22,587 bases of DNA from Streptococcus pseudopneumoniae ATCC BAA-960 = CCUG 49455 (GCF_002087075.1 NZ_MWSM01000026.1:1-22587); one strand, 5' to 3'. Positions 14,751 to 22,567 are shown, counted from the stretch's first letter. Numbers and translations are program-made. The notes: generated from the sequence alone by a model not told the origin.

Positions 14751-15662
14751 TTAGTTGGTTAGCTCCTCTCTATAAAGGTCAGAAATAGTCAATGTTTTTT
14801 GATGAAGAGAGAGATTGGAAATTGTTTTTTGACCAAGTTCTTCTGTCAGTTGTGCTATCAATGGAGCTAGACTTCTTTCCTCAATCTCTAATTGACAACT
14901 AACACCATTGATAATTGTATAATCTTCTATTTTGTCTAATATACTTTTAGTCTTAAAATCAAAGCTTATCTGATACAGTTTGTCATGGATGATTTGCTTA
15001 ACCTTTCCTGATTTGAGCAATCTACCATTATTAAAGAGGGCGTAATTATCTGCATATTTTTCAACCTCCAGAAGATTATGAGTAACGATAATAATGGTAT
15101 GCCCCTTGCTAGCTAACTTTTGCAATAATTGCCATTGCTTTTCACGACGAATGGGGTCAACATCATTTGTTGGTTCGTCAAGAAGAATGATGTCTGAGCT
15201 ACCGATTAGTGTCATAGCGAAGGAAGTTAGTCTTTTGAGACCGCCCGAAAGATCCTTACCTTTTTTGTAACGATAGTCTTCAATTTCTAAATCAGTGAGA
15301 AGCTGGCTGATTGTTTTTTCTAGTTCTTGGGAACTCAATCCTCGCATTTTTCCAAGTATTTCTAAATTTTGTTCTACGGTTAATTTGTCGAGTGGGGCAT
15401 ATTGTTGAGACATATAACTAATTAAGGTGCGTGCTTGTTTACGATTGTATATAAAAGAAATATCACCATACAAAATATCTCCTTGGTCAGGTTTAGTAAA
15501 ACCAATCATTTGATTCAATAGAGTAGATTTTCCAGCTCCATTGTGTCCCAAAAAAGCCGTGATTTTTGCTGGTGATATTTCTAAGGAAATATGATTATTG
15601 GCTAAGTGCTGACCATCAAAAGATTTAGTCAAATTATCAATTACGAGTTTTGCAGTTGTCAT
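14751..15662 (-). CDS. ABC transporter ATP-binding protein
   Basis: A 303-residue nucleotide-binding subunit. Walker A is GHNGAGKST (residues 39-47), the Q-loop is YMSQQYAP (about 83-90), the signature is LSGG (138-141), Walker B is IILLDEP (158-164), and the switch His is in THNLLEV (195). A C-terminal extension of about 90 residues follows, as in drug- or bacteriocin-resistance type ATPases. Its ATG overlaps the stop of the E1 enzyme gene by 4 nt (ATGA), and the permease follows after 1 nt, so all three are one polycistronic unit. It powers the adjoining ABC-2 permease at the inner face of the membrane. Confidence 0.93.
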   Translation of the reverse strand: MTTAKLVIDNLTKSFDGQHLANNHISLEISPAKITAFLGHNGAGKSTLLNQMIGFTKPDQGDILYGDISFIYNRKQARTLISYMSQQYAPLDKLTVEQNLEILGKMRGLSSQELEKTISQLLTDLEIEDYRYKKGKDLSGGLKRLTSFAMTLIGSSDIILLDEPTNDVDPIRREKQWQLLQKLASKGHTIIIVTHNLLEVEKYADNYALFNNGRLLKSGKVKQIIHDKLYQISFDFKTKSILDKIEDYTIINGVSCQLEIEERSLAPLIAQLTEELGQKTISNLSLHQKTLTISDLYREELTN

Positions 15663-16792
15663 AACTTTAATTCTCCGTACTTAGAAAAAATTTCCCAATC
15701 GTCTTCTTTACCTGTGCCGCATGTTGGACATTCATCAAGATAGCGTCCCCAAGAATCGTGTGTGAATGAGGCTCCGTTTTCATAATTGATTTCGTATTGA
15801 TGGTTAAGGCTAATTGGTTCCGTATATTGAGTTAATAATCGGATAGTTTCATCAACAATGGCAGAAGTCAGTTGAAATATTGCTGGACCATAGGCTATTG
15901 TAGGGATTGTTTTTGTAATCGTACGAACACCGTGGAATTGTTCAAGGAATAGAGTGTCAATTTTTGTATAATAAATATTTAAACAATCAAAACAGCCTGT
16001 TTGGTAAGGGATAACTGAATAGACACGACCACGACTAACTTGACTGGCGCCAAATATACAGGGAATATTTTTTGTAACGATTGCTTTATTTACGATACGT
16101 TGAATATCATATTGAGGTTCATCAATCACACATATCGTAATATCAACATCATCAAGTAAAGGAATCAAGTCACTTACAGAGGTGATACGTATATTATGGG
16201 TTTCTACTTCAATATCGGAATTCATTTTTGTAACTTCTCTATGGGCAATTTGAACTTTAGATAAGCCAATATCATCTTCCTTGTATAGAAATTGTCTTCC
16301 TAGATTACTTTGCTCAACAATGTCAAAATCCACTATTTTTATCTTTTTAGGTCCCAAGCCTGCTAGTAATGTCAGTATGTTAGAACCCCCACCACCAAGA
16401 CCTAGTAAAAGGATAGTAGACTGATGAATTTTTTTCTGTGTTGCAATACTATCTTGGAAGCTATTTAAATAGCGACTGAAATAATATATATTTGAATGAT
16501 AACGTTCTTTAATATCCTGAATTTCGCCCGCTTCTTCGAGAACCCCCTCATTATCTAAGAGTTCAAGAGCGCCTGTGATGTCTTCTTCAGTTAAATCATC
16601 ATATTTTGTTAGTATGATATTGAGAATATCTTGAAAAGGACGTCCGTCCAAAATATTGACTAAATTCCACATTTTATTATTATCATCCTTAATTTCTGTG
16701 GTTATACCAATTTGTAGCCCAATCCTAAATAAATTTTTATGAAGTTTATAAACAGGATATATTTCTTTTATTCTTGGATGATAGAATTTCAT
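15659..16792 (-). CDS. ThiF/MccB-like E1 adenylating enzyme with RRE-like N-terminal domain
   Basis: 377 residues. Residues 1-90 look like a small winged-helix, PqqD/RRE-type peptide-recognition domain. Residues 120-360 are an E1/ThiF fold: the ATP-binding glycine loop LLGLGGGGSN (130-138), acidic DFD (155-157), NLGRQ with R166, the SK lysine (K179), and D224. Two Cys pairs, CFDC (267/270) and CPTC (355/358), should hold a structural zinc as in MccB and MoeB. The C-terminal stretch YTEPISLN is also MccB-like. E1 enzymes activate a carboxylate with ATP as an acyl-adenylate; MccB does this on the C-terminus of a short peptide. GTGAGG lies 5 nt before ATG, just beyond a terminator. With no YcaO partner, a TOMM-type cyclodehydratase role is unlikely. 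The best guess is peptide C-terminal modification. Confidence 0.85.
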   Translation of the reverse strand: MKFYHPRIKEIYPVYKLHKNLFRIGLQIGITTEIKDDNNKMWNLVNILDGRPFQDILNIILTKYDDLTEEDITGALELLDNEGVLEEAGEIQDIKERYHSNIYYFSRYLNSFQDSIATQKKIHQSTILLLGLGGGGSNILTLLAGLGPKKIKIVDFDIVEQSNLGRQFLYKEDDIGLSKVQIAHREVTKMNSDIEVETHNIRITSVSDLIPLLDDVDITICVIDEPQYDIQRIVNKAIVTKNIPCIFGASQVSRGRVYSVIPYQTGCFDCLNIYYTKIDTLFLEQFHGVRTITKTIPTIAYGPAIFQLTSAIVDETIRLLTQYTEPISLNHQYEINYENGASFTHDSWGRYLDECPTCGTGKEDDWEIFSKYGELKL

Positions 16793-16810
16793 TTTAACCT
16801 CACTATTTTA

Positions 16811-16856
16811 TTAAAAAAGGAAGACGAGGTGATTATAAATCATATATCCTCGTCTT
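16811..16856 (-). terminator. Intrinsic terminator between the peptide gene and the E1 gene
   Basis: On the minus strand AAGACGAGG (16856-16848) pairs perfectly with CCTCGTCTT (16829-16821) and is followed by CCTTTTTTAATAAAA. It lies only 18-20 nt before the E1 start codon. Full termination would isolate the peptide message, so it probably acts as an attenuator that lets part of the transcripts through. Confidence 0.85.
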
Positions 16857-16952
16857 GCAACTCCCAGTTCCTATTACAAATGGAAATAAGTAGAAAGAAA
16901 ATGGTGAACCTATCTACTCAATTCCAACAGTAGGAATAAATAGAAAAGAACT

Positions 16953-17033
16953 CCTCTAAAAACTCAATTTTAAAATGCTAATTTTTCAACCTTTTCTGGT
17001 TACTAAACATAGAAAACCGGTAGTTTTTAGAGG
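16953..17033 (-). promoter_or_regulatory. Long-range hairpin just after the peptide gene
   Basis: CCTCTAAAAACT (16953-16964) is an exact inverted match of AGTTTTTAGAGG (17022-17033), a 12-bp stem. Inside it ACCTTTTCT and AGAAAACCGGT form a second stem with a 2-nt bulge. On the minus strand the structure begins 10 nt after the peptide stop and is followed by a T-rich tail. It could stabilise the peptide mRNA, act as a first terminator, or regulate read-through. Confidence 0.6.
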
Positions 17034-17043
17034 TGCCCAAAAT

Positions 17044-17106
17044 TTAGAAAACACCCCAGCTAATATCAGTTTTAGCAATAACTTTACGCACTTGAATATT
17101 TTTCAT
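17044..17106 (-). CDS. 20-residue peptide, candidate precursor or signal of the cluster
   Basis: The ATG at 17106 opens MKNIQVRKVIAKTDISWGVF and stops with TAA at 17046-17044. AAAGGAG (17121-17115) lies 8 nt before the ATG, the best ribosome binding site in the region, which argues strongly for translation. An in-frame ATG six codons upstream overlaps that site and is less likely. The N-terminal half is basic and amphipathic, like a leader for an RRE domain; the C-terminal half is neutral or aromatic. There is no Gly-Gly leader, no Cys and no secretion signal. It precedes the E1 enzyme, ABC exporter and GNAT, and is divergent from a LytTR/kinase pair, with a 21-bp-spaced direct repeat upstream. 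The likely role is substrate of the E1 enzyme and/or inducer. MccA peptides end in Asn; this ends in Phe. Confidence 0.75.
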   Translation of the reverse strand: MKNIQVRKVIAKTDISWGVF

Positions 17107-17137
17107 TTTTGTAACTCCTTTCATATTTGATAAGAAT

Positions 17138-17148
17138 ATTGTATAATA
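17138..17148 (-). promoter_or_regulatory. -10 region of the peptide gene
   Basis: The minus strand reads TATTATACAAT here, containing TATTAT and TACAAT, about 32-42 nt before the ATG. No good -35 box is seen at the right distance. With the direct repeat beginning 27 bp or more upstream, this suits a promoter that depends on an activator. Confidence 0.45.
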
Positions 17149-17174
17149 AATTAACGATTTTTTTATCAGCATGT

Positions 17175-17204
17175 CATAATTGACGTATTTGACGTTATAA
17201 TTGG
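17175..17204. promoter_or_regulatory. 21-bp-spaced direct repeat, likely LytTR operator
   Basis: ATAATTG occurs at 17176-17182 and at 17197-17203, exactly 21 bp apart (9-bp sites CATAATTGA and TATAATTGG with 12 bp between). LytTR regulators such as ComE, BlpR and AgrA bind paired 9-bp repeats with this spacing, two helical turns. A nested TTGACGT repeat occupies the middle. The second repeat contains TATAAT (17196-17201), a possible -10 box of the response-regulator gene. Confidence 0.6.
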
Positions 17205-17232
17205 CAAAATCATGCTTGTAGTGAGGAATTTG

Positions 17233-17940
17233 ATGTTAAAAATTGCGATTTGTGATGATTCTAATAGGGATGGTAGTCAGCTAGAAAACTTACTCTTATC
17301 TTATAAGGACATCAAAATAGAAACGAGTGTTTATACGAATCCCCAAAAACTATTAGAACAATTGACAGAGAAGTACAGTTGTGTTTTTTTGGATATCGAG
17401 ATGCCACAGATAACAGGAATTGATATGGCACAAAAAATCCGTAAGGTAAACCCTTTTATCCCGATTATCTTTGTTACCAGTTATCGAGATTATATGGAGC
17501 AGGTTTTTGAAGTGCAGACTTTTGATTATTTACTTAAACCAGTGACTTCTAAAAAATTATATAAAACTCTGGATAGAGTGGTACGTTTTTTGAATTTAGG
17601 GCAAGCTGTATTTACGTTTACTTTTGGAAAGCAGCATTATTCACTGCCTTTAAATGACATTGTATTTTTTGAAAAGGATAAGCGTGCTGTCTTTATTTAC
17701 ACTAAAGATCAGACTTACAAAGCTTTGCTTAAAACGAAAGATATTTTAGAGAAATTACCTGATTACTTTATTCAAATTCATTCTTCCTATATTATCAATC
17801 CTAGATATGTGACAGAGTTTGATTCGCAAATAGTCACAATTTTAAATGGAATGGATGAAAATCACCTTCCAATTAGCCGAAAATTTCAAACGTCTTTTAG
17901 AGAAAAGTATTATTATTATCTGAGTGAGAGGAATTTTTAA
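17233..17940 (+). CDS. LytTR response regulator (AgrA/BlpR/ComE type)
   Basis: 235 residues from the ATG at 17233. The receiver domain (about 1-120) has D8/D9, the phospho-acceptor D54 in VFLDIEMP, the Thr/Ser in FVTS and the Lys in LLKPV. The C-terminal DNA-binding LytTR domain (about 125-235) contains FFEKDKRAVFIYTK, IQIHSSYIINPRYV and LPISRKFQTSFREKY. I prefer 17233 over the upstream ATG at 17212 because GTGAGGAA lies 4 nt before it and 17212 would fall too close to the TATAAT at 17196. The family responds to a peptide sensed by a partner kinase and activates bacteriocin or competence genes. The kinase gene overlaps its stop (TAATG). Its likely target is the divergent peptide promoter. Confidence 0.9.
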   Translation: MLKIAICDDSNRDGSQLENLLLSYKDIKIETSVYTNPQKLLEQLTEKYSCVFLDIEMPQITGIDMAQKIRKVNPFIPIIFVTSYRDYMEQVFEVQTFDYLLKPVTSKKLYKTLDRVVRFLNLGQAVFTFTFGKQHYSLPLNDIVFFEKDKRAVFIYTKDQTYKALLKTKDILEKLPDYFIQIHSSYIINPRYVTEFDSQIVTILNGMDENHLPISRKFQTSFREKYYYYLSERNF

Positions 17941-19208
17941 TGTTAGTCAGTTTGCGGATTGTGAGTATTCTGTTTGATTTATTTTTGGGAATTATTTTCT
18001 TTTATAGACCTCTGTCCCAAAAAGAAAAGTCTAGGAGAATTTGTATCTTTACTTCTCTCCTTTTATTTTTCCATGCCTTGTTGACGATATTATTTTCAGG
18101 AGCTAATCTTTTCTTAGTAGGGAATCTTATTCTCAGTATCGCAGAGTATTATTTTTTAGGTCTTTATTTTGGATATGCTGTTCAAGAATCTTCGTTTTGG
18201 ATTTTTTGTCAGATGAGTCTAACTTTACTAGCTGGTACTATACTCAATCAAGCAGTGCAACTATTTTCCCCTTTATCAGTCATTTCAGAAAATCTAATAG
18301 CCATGCTTTTTTATCTCGCTGTAGCTTTTCTTTTATCATTGCTAGTGACCCTGGTTCTTCGACAACTTTTTCGTGCACATCAAAAGTTAGTTTATACTGT
18401 TTCTAAAGGGACTTGGTTATACCAGTTTATTGTACCATTTTTGTCCATTTGTTTTGCTTTTACAGTATCAGCGATTCAAGGGCAAGTGTTTGAGAAGGAT
18501 TATCTTTCTTTTGTTTCTGTATTAGCCCTCATTGTGTTAACGTTCTCTTCTCTCTATTTCACCCTATATCTTTCTCAGCAACAACAGAGGTATTATCAAA
18601 GCATACTAGAGACGGAACAGATGACCTTTCAACTGAGAGAAATGAAACAATCTAAAAAAGATTATAGGAGGATTCAAAGGATTCAACACGATTTGAAAAA
18701 TCAACATTTAATCCTCCTTGCACTTTTAAAAGAAGATCCTGAACAAGCGAAGTCTTATCTCCAAAGCATGACAAATAGTATAGAGAACCAAACTGTCTGT
18801 TACTCCAAGAATACAACAATTAACTTTTTACTCAATCAAAAATTACAGGATAAGGTAGAGGACATACAATTGGAAATTGATTGTTTTGTACCTCAACGAT
18901 TAGAAATCAATCCAGATATTTTAGCGGTTTTACTTGGTAATTTGTTGGACAATAGTCTTGAAGCCTGTATGCGCTTGAGTAATAAAGAAGATAGGGTCTT
19001 GATCTTAGGAATACGATATTTTCAGAAGAAACTCTTTATTGCTATCGAGAATTCATTTGATGAGAATGAATTGGTAATACGAAAGGAACGTCAGACAGAG
19101 GGATGGGGGCTTAAAAATATTGAGAGACTTGTAACCAATCATAGGGGAACAATGAAGAATTTCATTCAGAATGGACGTCATAAAACAGAAGTGATTCTTC
19201 TTGTCTAA
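17940..19208 (+). CDS. Sensor histidine kinase, AgrC/BlpH/ComD (HPK10) type
   Basis: 422 residues. The first 210 hold about six to seven membrane helices, the peptide-sensing architecture. A coiled segment follows (about 210-245), then the H-box RIQRIQHDLKNQHL with phospho-accepting His250. The GHKL ATPase domain has the N-box LLGNLLDNSLEA (N334, N338) and G-box GWGLKNIERLV (388-398). It is probably activated by an extracellular peptide and phosphorylates the regulator encoded just upstream (1-nt overlap). It converges on pepQ with only 18 nt between the stop codons and no evident terminator. The rest of the cluster lies on the other side of the operator. Confidence 0.92.
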   Translation: MLVSLRIVSILFDLFLGIIFFYRPLSQKEKSRRICIFTSLLLFFHALLTILFSGANLFLVGNLILSIAEYYFLGLYFGYAVQESSFWIFCQMSLTLLAGTILNQAVQLFSPLSVISENLIAMLFYLAVAFLLSLLVTLVLRQLFRAHQKLVYTVSKGTWLYQFIVPFLSICFAFTVSAIQGQVFEKDYLSFVSVLALIVLTFSSLYFTLYLSQQQQRYYQSILETEQMTFQLREMKQSKKDYRRIQRIQHDLKNQHLILLALLKEDPEQAKSYLQSMTNSIENQTVCYSKNTTINFLLNQKLQDKVEDIQLEIDCFVPQRLEINPDILAVLLGNLLDNSLEACMRLSNKEDRVLILGIRYFQKKLFIAIENSFDENELVIRKERQTEGWGLKNIERLVTNHRGTMKNFIQNGRHKTEVILLV

Positions 19209-19226
19209 CTAGGGTTTGTTGCTATC

Positions 19227-20309
19227 TTAATCAAAATAAAGCAAGTCTTTGCTGGTACTTGTAAAGAGGTCAAAGCCATCCTTGGTAACAACACCGCAGT
19301 CTTCAATACGAACACCGACTTTACCAGGGATATAGATACCTGGTTCAACAGAGAAGCACATGCCTTCTTCGATGACCATGTCGTTTCCTTCCATGATAGA
19401 TGGGAATTCATGGACATCCATACCGATACCATGCCCGAGACGGTGGTTGAAGTACTCACCATAACCAGCTTTTTCGATGACCTCACGGGCAGCGCGGTCC
19501 ACTTCATGAGCAGTCACACCTGGCTTGATAAAGTCAAGAGCAGCTTGTTGGGCTTCAAGAGTCAAGTTGTAAATATCTTTCTTGAATTGGTCTGGTTTGC
19601 CGACAGCGACTGTACGCGTCATATCTGACGCATAGCCATTGACCAGAACACCCAGGTCAAAGAGGAGAAGAGCATCATTTTCAACCTTATTAGCTGCTGG
19701 AATGCCGTGTGGATTCGCAGCATTATCACCAGTCAAGACCATGGTATCAAAGCTCATTTCGTAACCTTCACGTTTCATGGCAAAGTCAATTTGTGCGATG
19801 ATATCTGTCTCAGTCTTATCAAGAGAAATATTGTCAAAACCAACATGAACAGCCTTGTCAGCATAAAGACCTGCAACCATCATTTTTTGCACTTCATCAG
19901 CTGATTTGATGAGGCGCATGCGTTGGATACGAGGAGTGAGGTTGTCAAACTCAGCAGTCTCAAAAACTGTTTTCAAACCATGGTATTTGGTCAAGATGAG
20001 ATTGTCAAACTCAACAGCGACACGTTTGAAGTCAAGTTGTGGAAGAGCATGTTTCATTTTTTGCCATGGATTTTCAGAATCGACATAGCCCACTACTGGG
20101 AAGGAAACGGTGCTACTTGCACGTTCTACTTCAAGAGCTGGGACAAAGAGGAGAGGTTCCTGATCCGCTAGGACAAAGAGGAACATTTGGCGTTCATGGG
20201 GATCACTGTAAAAACCAGTGAGGTAATTGATTGTGACGGGGTCAGATACGACAGCGACGTCTAGTTTTTCTGATTCAAGATATGTTACGATTTGTTGTAA
20301 TTTAGACAT
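19227..20309 (-). CDS. pepQ: Xaa-Pro dipeptidase (prolidase), M24B family
   Basis: A 360-residue metallopeptidase that splits dipeptides and short peptides with proline in second position, in the cytoplasm. The five metal ligands are present: D218 and D229 (LLLFDLGVLVNGYASDMTRT), H293 (GHGIGMDVHEFP), E322 (FSVEPGIY) and E336 (VRIEDCG). The N-terminal creatinase-like domain is complete. The length is normal. A GAAGG site lies about 7 nt before ATG. It is monocistronic, following the gatD terminator. Confidence 0.94.
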   Translation of the reverse strand: MSKLQQIVTYLESEKLDVAVVSDPVTINYLTGFYSDPHERQMFLFVLADQEPLLFVPALEVERASSTVSFPVVGYVDSENPWQKMKHALPQLDFKRVAVEFDNLILTKYHGLKTVFETAEFDNLTPRIQRMRLIKSADEVQKMMVAGLYADKAVHVGFDNISLDKTETDIIAQIDFAMKREGYEMSFDTMVLTGDNAANPHGIPAANKVENDALLLFDLGVLVNGYASDMTRTVAVGKPDQFKKDIYNLTLEAQQAALDFIKPGVTAHEVDRAAREVIEKAGYGEYFNHRLGHGIGMDVHEFPSIMEGNDMVIEEGMCFSVEPGIYIPGKVGVRIEDCGVVTKDGFDLFTSTSKDLLYFD

Positions 20310-20384
20310 ATGCTACCTTCTTTCTACTCCTCTATTTTGGCAAAAAAAGAGAGAAAATGCAAGGGAGAAGGGTAAAAGAAAAGA

Positions 20385-20413
20385 CAAAAAAACTCCGACA
20401 AGATAACGGAGTT
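20385..20413 (-). terminator. Terminator of the murT-gatD operon
   Basis: On the minus strand AACTCCG (20413-20407) pairs with CGGAGTT (20397-20391) around a 9-nt loop and is followed by a run of seven or more T. It lies 23 nt beyond the gatD stop. Confidence 0.9.
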
Positions 20414-20435
20414 CTTTGAGATAGTTTCACTTTGT

Positions 20436-21218
20436 TTAAGAAAAGTCAGCCTTGCTTTTGACATCACTGTATTCTTCAGCGATTTCTTGGCTGAGAATAT
20501 CTTCATAGGCAGGGAGTTGGATGTCCTGACCATATTTCTTCTTGAGGGCTGTAGTGACTAGGCGATAAGCCAGATTGGCATTACGAGAGAGGATAGGCCC
20601 GTGGAAGTAGGAACCAAAGACATTCTTATAATGAACCCCTTCGCCGACCTTTTCTTCGTTGTTTCCATTTCCATAGACAACCTGTCCCAGTGGTTTTTGG
20701 TCATCAGAGAGGAAGGTACGTCCCTGGTGATTTTCAAATCCATAGTAGGTTTCATTGAAATCTTCATTGTGAATCTTGATGTCCCCGATAAAACGGTTAT
20801 TGGTCTGGTTGAGAGTGTAGTGGCCCATGACCCCTAGTCCTTCGATGCGTTTGCCTGAAGCTTCAACATAATATTGACCCAATAGTTGAAAACCACCGCA
20901 GATAGCGAGAACCACACCGTCGTTTTTGATGTAGTTGTCAATGCTCTCTTTTTTAGCAGGTAGGTCGTCTGCAATGATACTTTGTTCAAAGTCTTGACCG
21001 CCTCCGAAAAAGGCGATGTTGTAGTGATTTTCATCAAAATCATCATGGAGAGAAACGATGTCAACGGTCACATGGGCTCCCAGTTTTTCAGCAACATACT
21101 TGAGCATGAGGATGTTTCCATTGTCCCCGTAGGTATTCATGAGATTTCCGTAGAGGTGGGCAATGTTGAGCTGATAGGGGTAATTGCCATCTTTTGAGGA
21201 AAGTGAAGTATAAACCAT
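20436..21218 (-). CDS. gatD: Lipid II isoglutaminyl synthase, glutamine amidotransferase subunit
   Basis: A 260-residue class I glutamine amidotransferase. The nucleophile Cys107 is in [14 protein letters not shown] and the catalytic His206 in [12 protein letters not shown]. GatD releases ammonia from glutamine and channels it to MurT, which amidates the alpha-carboxyl of D-Glu at position 2 of the lipid II stem peptide. This amidation is needed for efficient cross-linking in pneumococci. The start codon overlaps the murT stop by 1 nt, so the subunits are made by coupled translation. A good terminator follows. Confidence 0.95.
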   Translation of the reverse strand: MVYTSLSSKDGNYPYQLNIAHLYGNLMNTYGDNGNILMLKYVAEKLGAHVTVDIVSLHDDFDENHYNIAFFGGGQDFEQSIIADDLPAKKESIDNYIKNDGVVLAICGGFQLLGQYYVEASGKRIEGLGVMGHYTLNQTNNRFIGDIKIHNEDFNETYYGFENHQGRTFLSDDQKPLGQVVYGNGNNEEKVGEGVHYKNVFGSYFHGPILSRNANLAYRLVTTALKKKYGQDIQLPAYEDILSQEIAEEYSDVKSKADFS

Positions 21219-22561
21219 TAGTTCATCTCCTTTCTAACAATCTGACGACTAGCCAGCAGTTCACGAAATTCCAGCATGGCAGTATAAGTTGCCAGAATAT
21301 AGGCATGCTTGCAGTCTTGATTCTCAATGGTCTTGAGAACTTGCTCCAGATTACTCGTTTCAGTGATTTTCTCAGCTGGATAGCCAGTCACTCGGAGGCG
21401 ACGAGCGATTTCAGAATGACGAACACCGCCAGCGTTGATTTCAGGAATGTCCATGTCAGTGATTTGCTCAAAGTCTGCATCCCAGATCCAGCTAGTGTCA
21501 ATTCCATCTGCATAGTTGGCATTAAGGAGGACAGATAGGCTAAATGGATAAGGTGCTAGTTTGATCATTTCGATAGCTTGGGTTGCACCGACTGGATTTT
21601 TAATCAAGACAAGGGTACATTCCTTGTCACCGATATGAAAGGTTTCTTGGCGTCCAAAGACAGCACGGCTCTTGTCAAATCCCTGTTTGATGAGTTGGGA
21701 ATCTGCGCCGAGGAAACGGGCGATGGCCACAGCAGCTAGGGCGTTATAGATATTATAGAGCCCGCCGATTTGGATACCGTATTCTTGGCCATCTATGACA
21801 AAGCGAGAGCGATTGTTGGTCAACTCAACCAGTTTTGTCAAACGATAGTCGAGATCAGGACGTTTACATCCACAACCTTCACAGATATAGGCACCCAAGT
21901 TTGCATAGGTATTATGCTCATATTTGAGGATGCCTTGGCAGTCAGGACAGAGAATCCCTTCGGTATTGTAGTGAGCCAGTTGGGCTGGTCCTTTTTCCAA
22001 GTCAAAACCAAAATACTGTATAGGATTTGGGAAAGATGGTTTGTAGAAAAGTGGGCTGTCTCCGTTAAGGAGAACAGTAGCAGTTGGAACTTTCCGAATG
22101 GCATCCAATATCATGTTATAGGTAGTATAGATTTCACCGAAACGGTCCATCTGATCACGGAAGATATTAGTAATGACAAAAAGACTAGGCTGGATATAGT
22201 CACAGATACGAGATAGACTGGCTTCGTCAATTTCGAGGACGGCAATATTTTTCCCAGTTTTTGAAGATTTGGCTGTTAGGAAGGTTGTTGCAATTCCTGT
22301 AATCATGTTGGCACCGCTTGGGTTGGTTAGAACTTGACCATAAACCTCTTTTAAAATGCCGACAGTGAGGGCAGTTGTCAGGGTTTTTCCATTTGTTCCA
22401 GTGACCACGACAATCTCGTAGTTCTTAGCTAGGTTTTGTAAAATATCTTTATCAAATTGAAGGGCGACTTTCCCTGGGAGCGTACTTCCACGTCCAAGAC
22501 GGCTTAAAACGAAGTGGGAAGAACACCCAGCAAGAAGGCCCAAAGTAGTTTTTAAGTTCAT
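21218..22561 (-). CDS. murT: Lipid II isoglutaminyl synthase, Mur-ligase-like subunit
   Basis: 447 residues, full length. The Mur ligase ATP-binding loop is [12 protein letters not shown] (GTNGKT at 55-60). A zinc-ribbon insertion typical of MurT carries CPDC (206/209) and CEGC (228/231). The C-terminal DUF1727-type domain ends in [13 protein letters not shown]. The enzyme activates the D-Glu carboxyl of lipid II with ATP and uses ammonia from GatD. The ATG at 22561 lies only 6 nt after a perfect TATAAT, so the message may be leaderless; no ribosome binding site is seen. Its -35 region is at or beyond the window edge. Confidence 0.95.
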   Translation of the reverse strand: MNLKTTLGLLAGCSSHFVLSRLGRGSTLPGKVALQFDKDILQNLAKNYEIVVVTGTNGKTLTTALTVGILKEVYGQVLTNPSGANMITGIATTFLTAKSSKTGKNIAVLEIDEASLSRICDYIQPSLFVITNIFRDQMDRFGEIYTTYNMILDAIRKVPTATVLLNGDSPLFYKPSFPNPIQYFGFDLEKGPAQLAHYNTEGILCPDCQGILKYEHNTYANLGAYICEGCGCKRPDLDYRLTKLVELTNNRSRFVIDGQEYGIQIGGLYNIYNALAAVAIARFLGADSQLIKQGFDKSRAVFGRQETFHIGDKECTLVLIKNPVGATQAIEMIKLAPYPFSLSVLLNANYADGIDTSWIWDADFEQITDMDIPEINAGGVRHSEIARRLRVTGYPAEKITETSNLEQVLKTIENQDCKHAYILATYTAMLEFRELLASRQIVRKEMN

Positions 22562-22567
22562 GTTTCT

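Noticed and set aside
16739..16933. 64-codon plus-strand frame over the E1 leader
   Set aside because: Antisense to the E1 gene start and the terminator; no ribosome binding site and low-complexity composition.
16915..16965. Asn-terminal reading frame ...SIYSYCWN on the minus strand near AGAGGAG
   Set aside because: Tempting as an MccA-like peptide, but there is no ATG, GTG or TTG start at a suitable distance, only ATT.
17212..17232. Upstream ATG (17212) as start of the response regulator
   Set aside because: No ribosome binding site and only about 10 nt beyond a TATAAT; the ATG at 17233 has GTGAGGAA in front and gives the typical MLKIAICDD start.
21770..22216. 148-codon plus-strand frame within murT
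   Set aside because: Shadow of the well-supported murT gene; the translated product resembles nothing.
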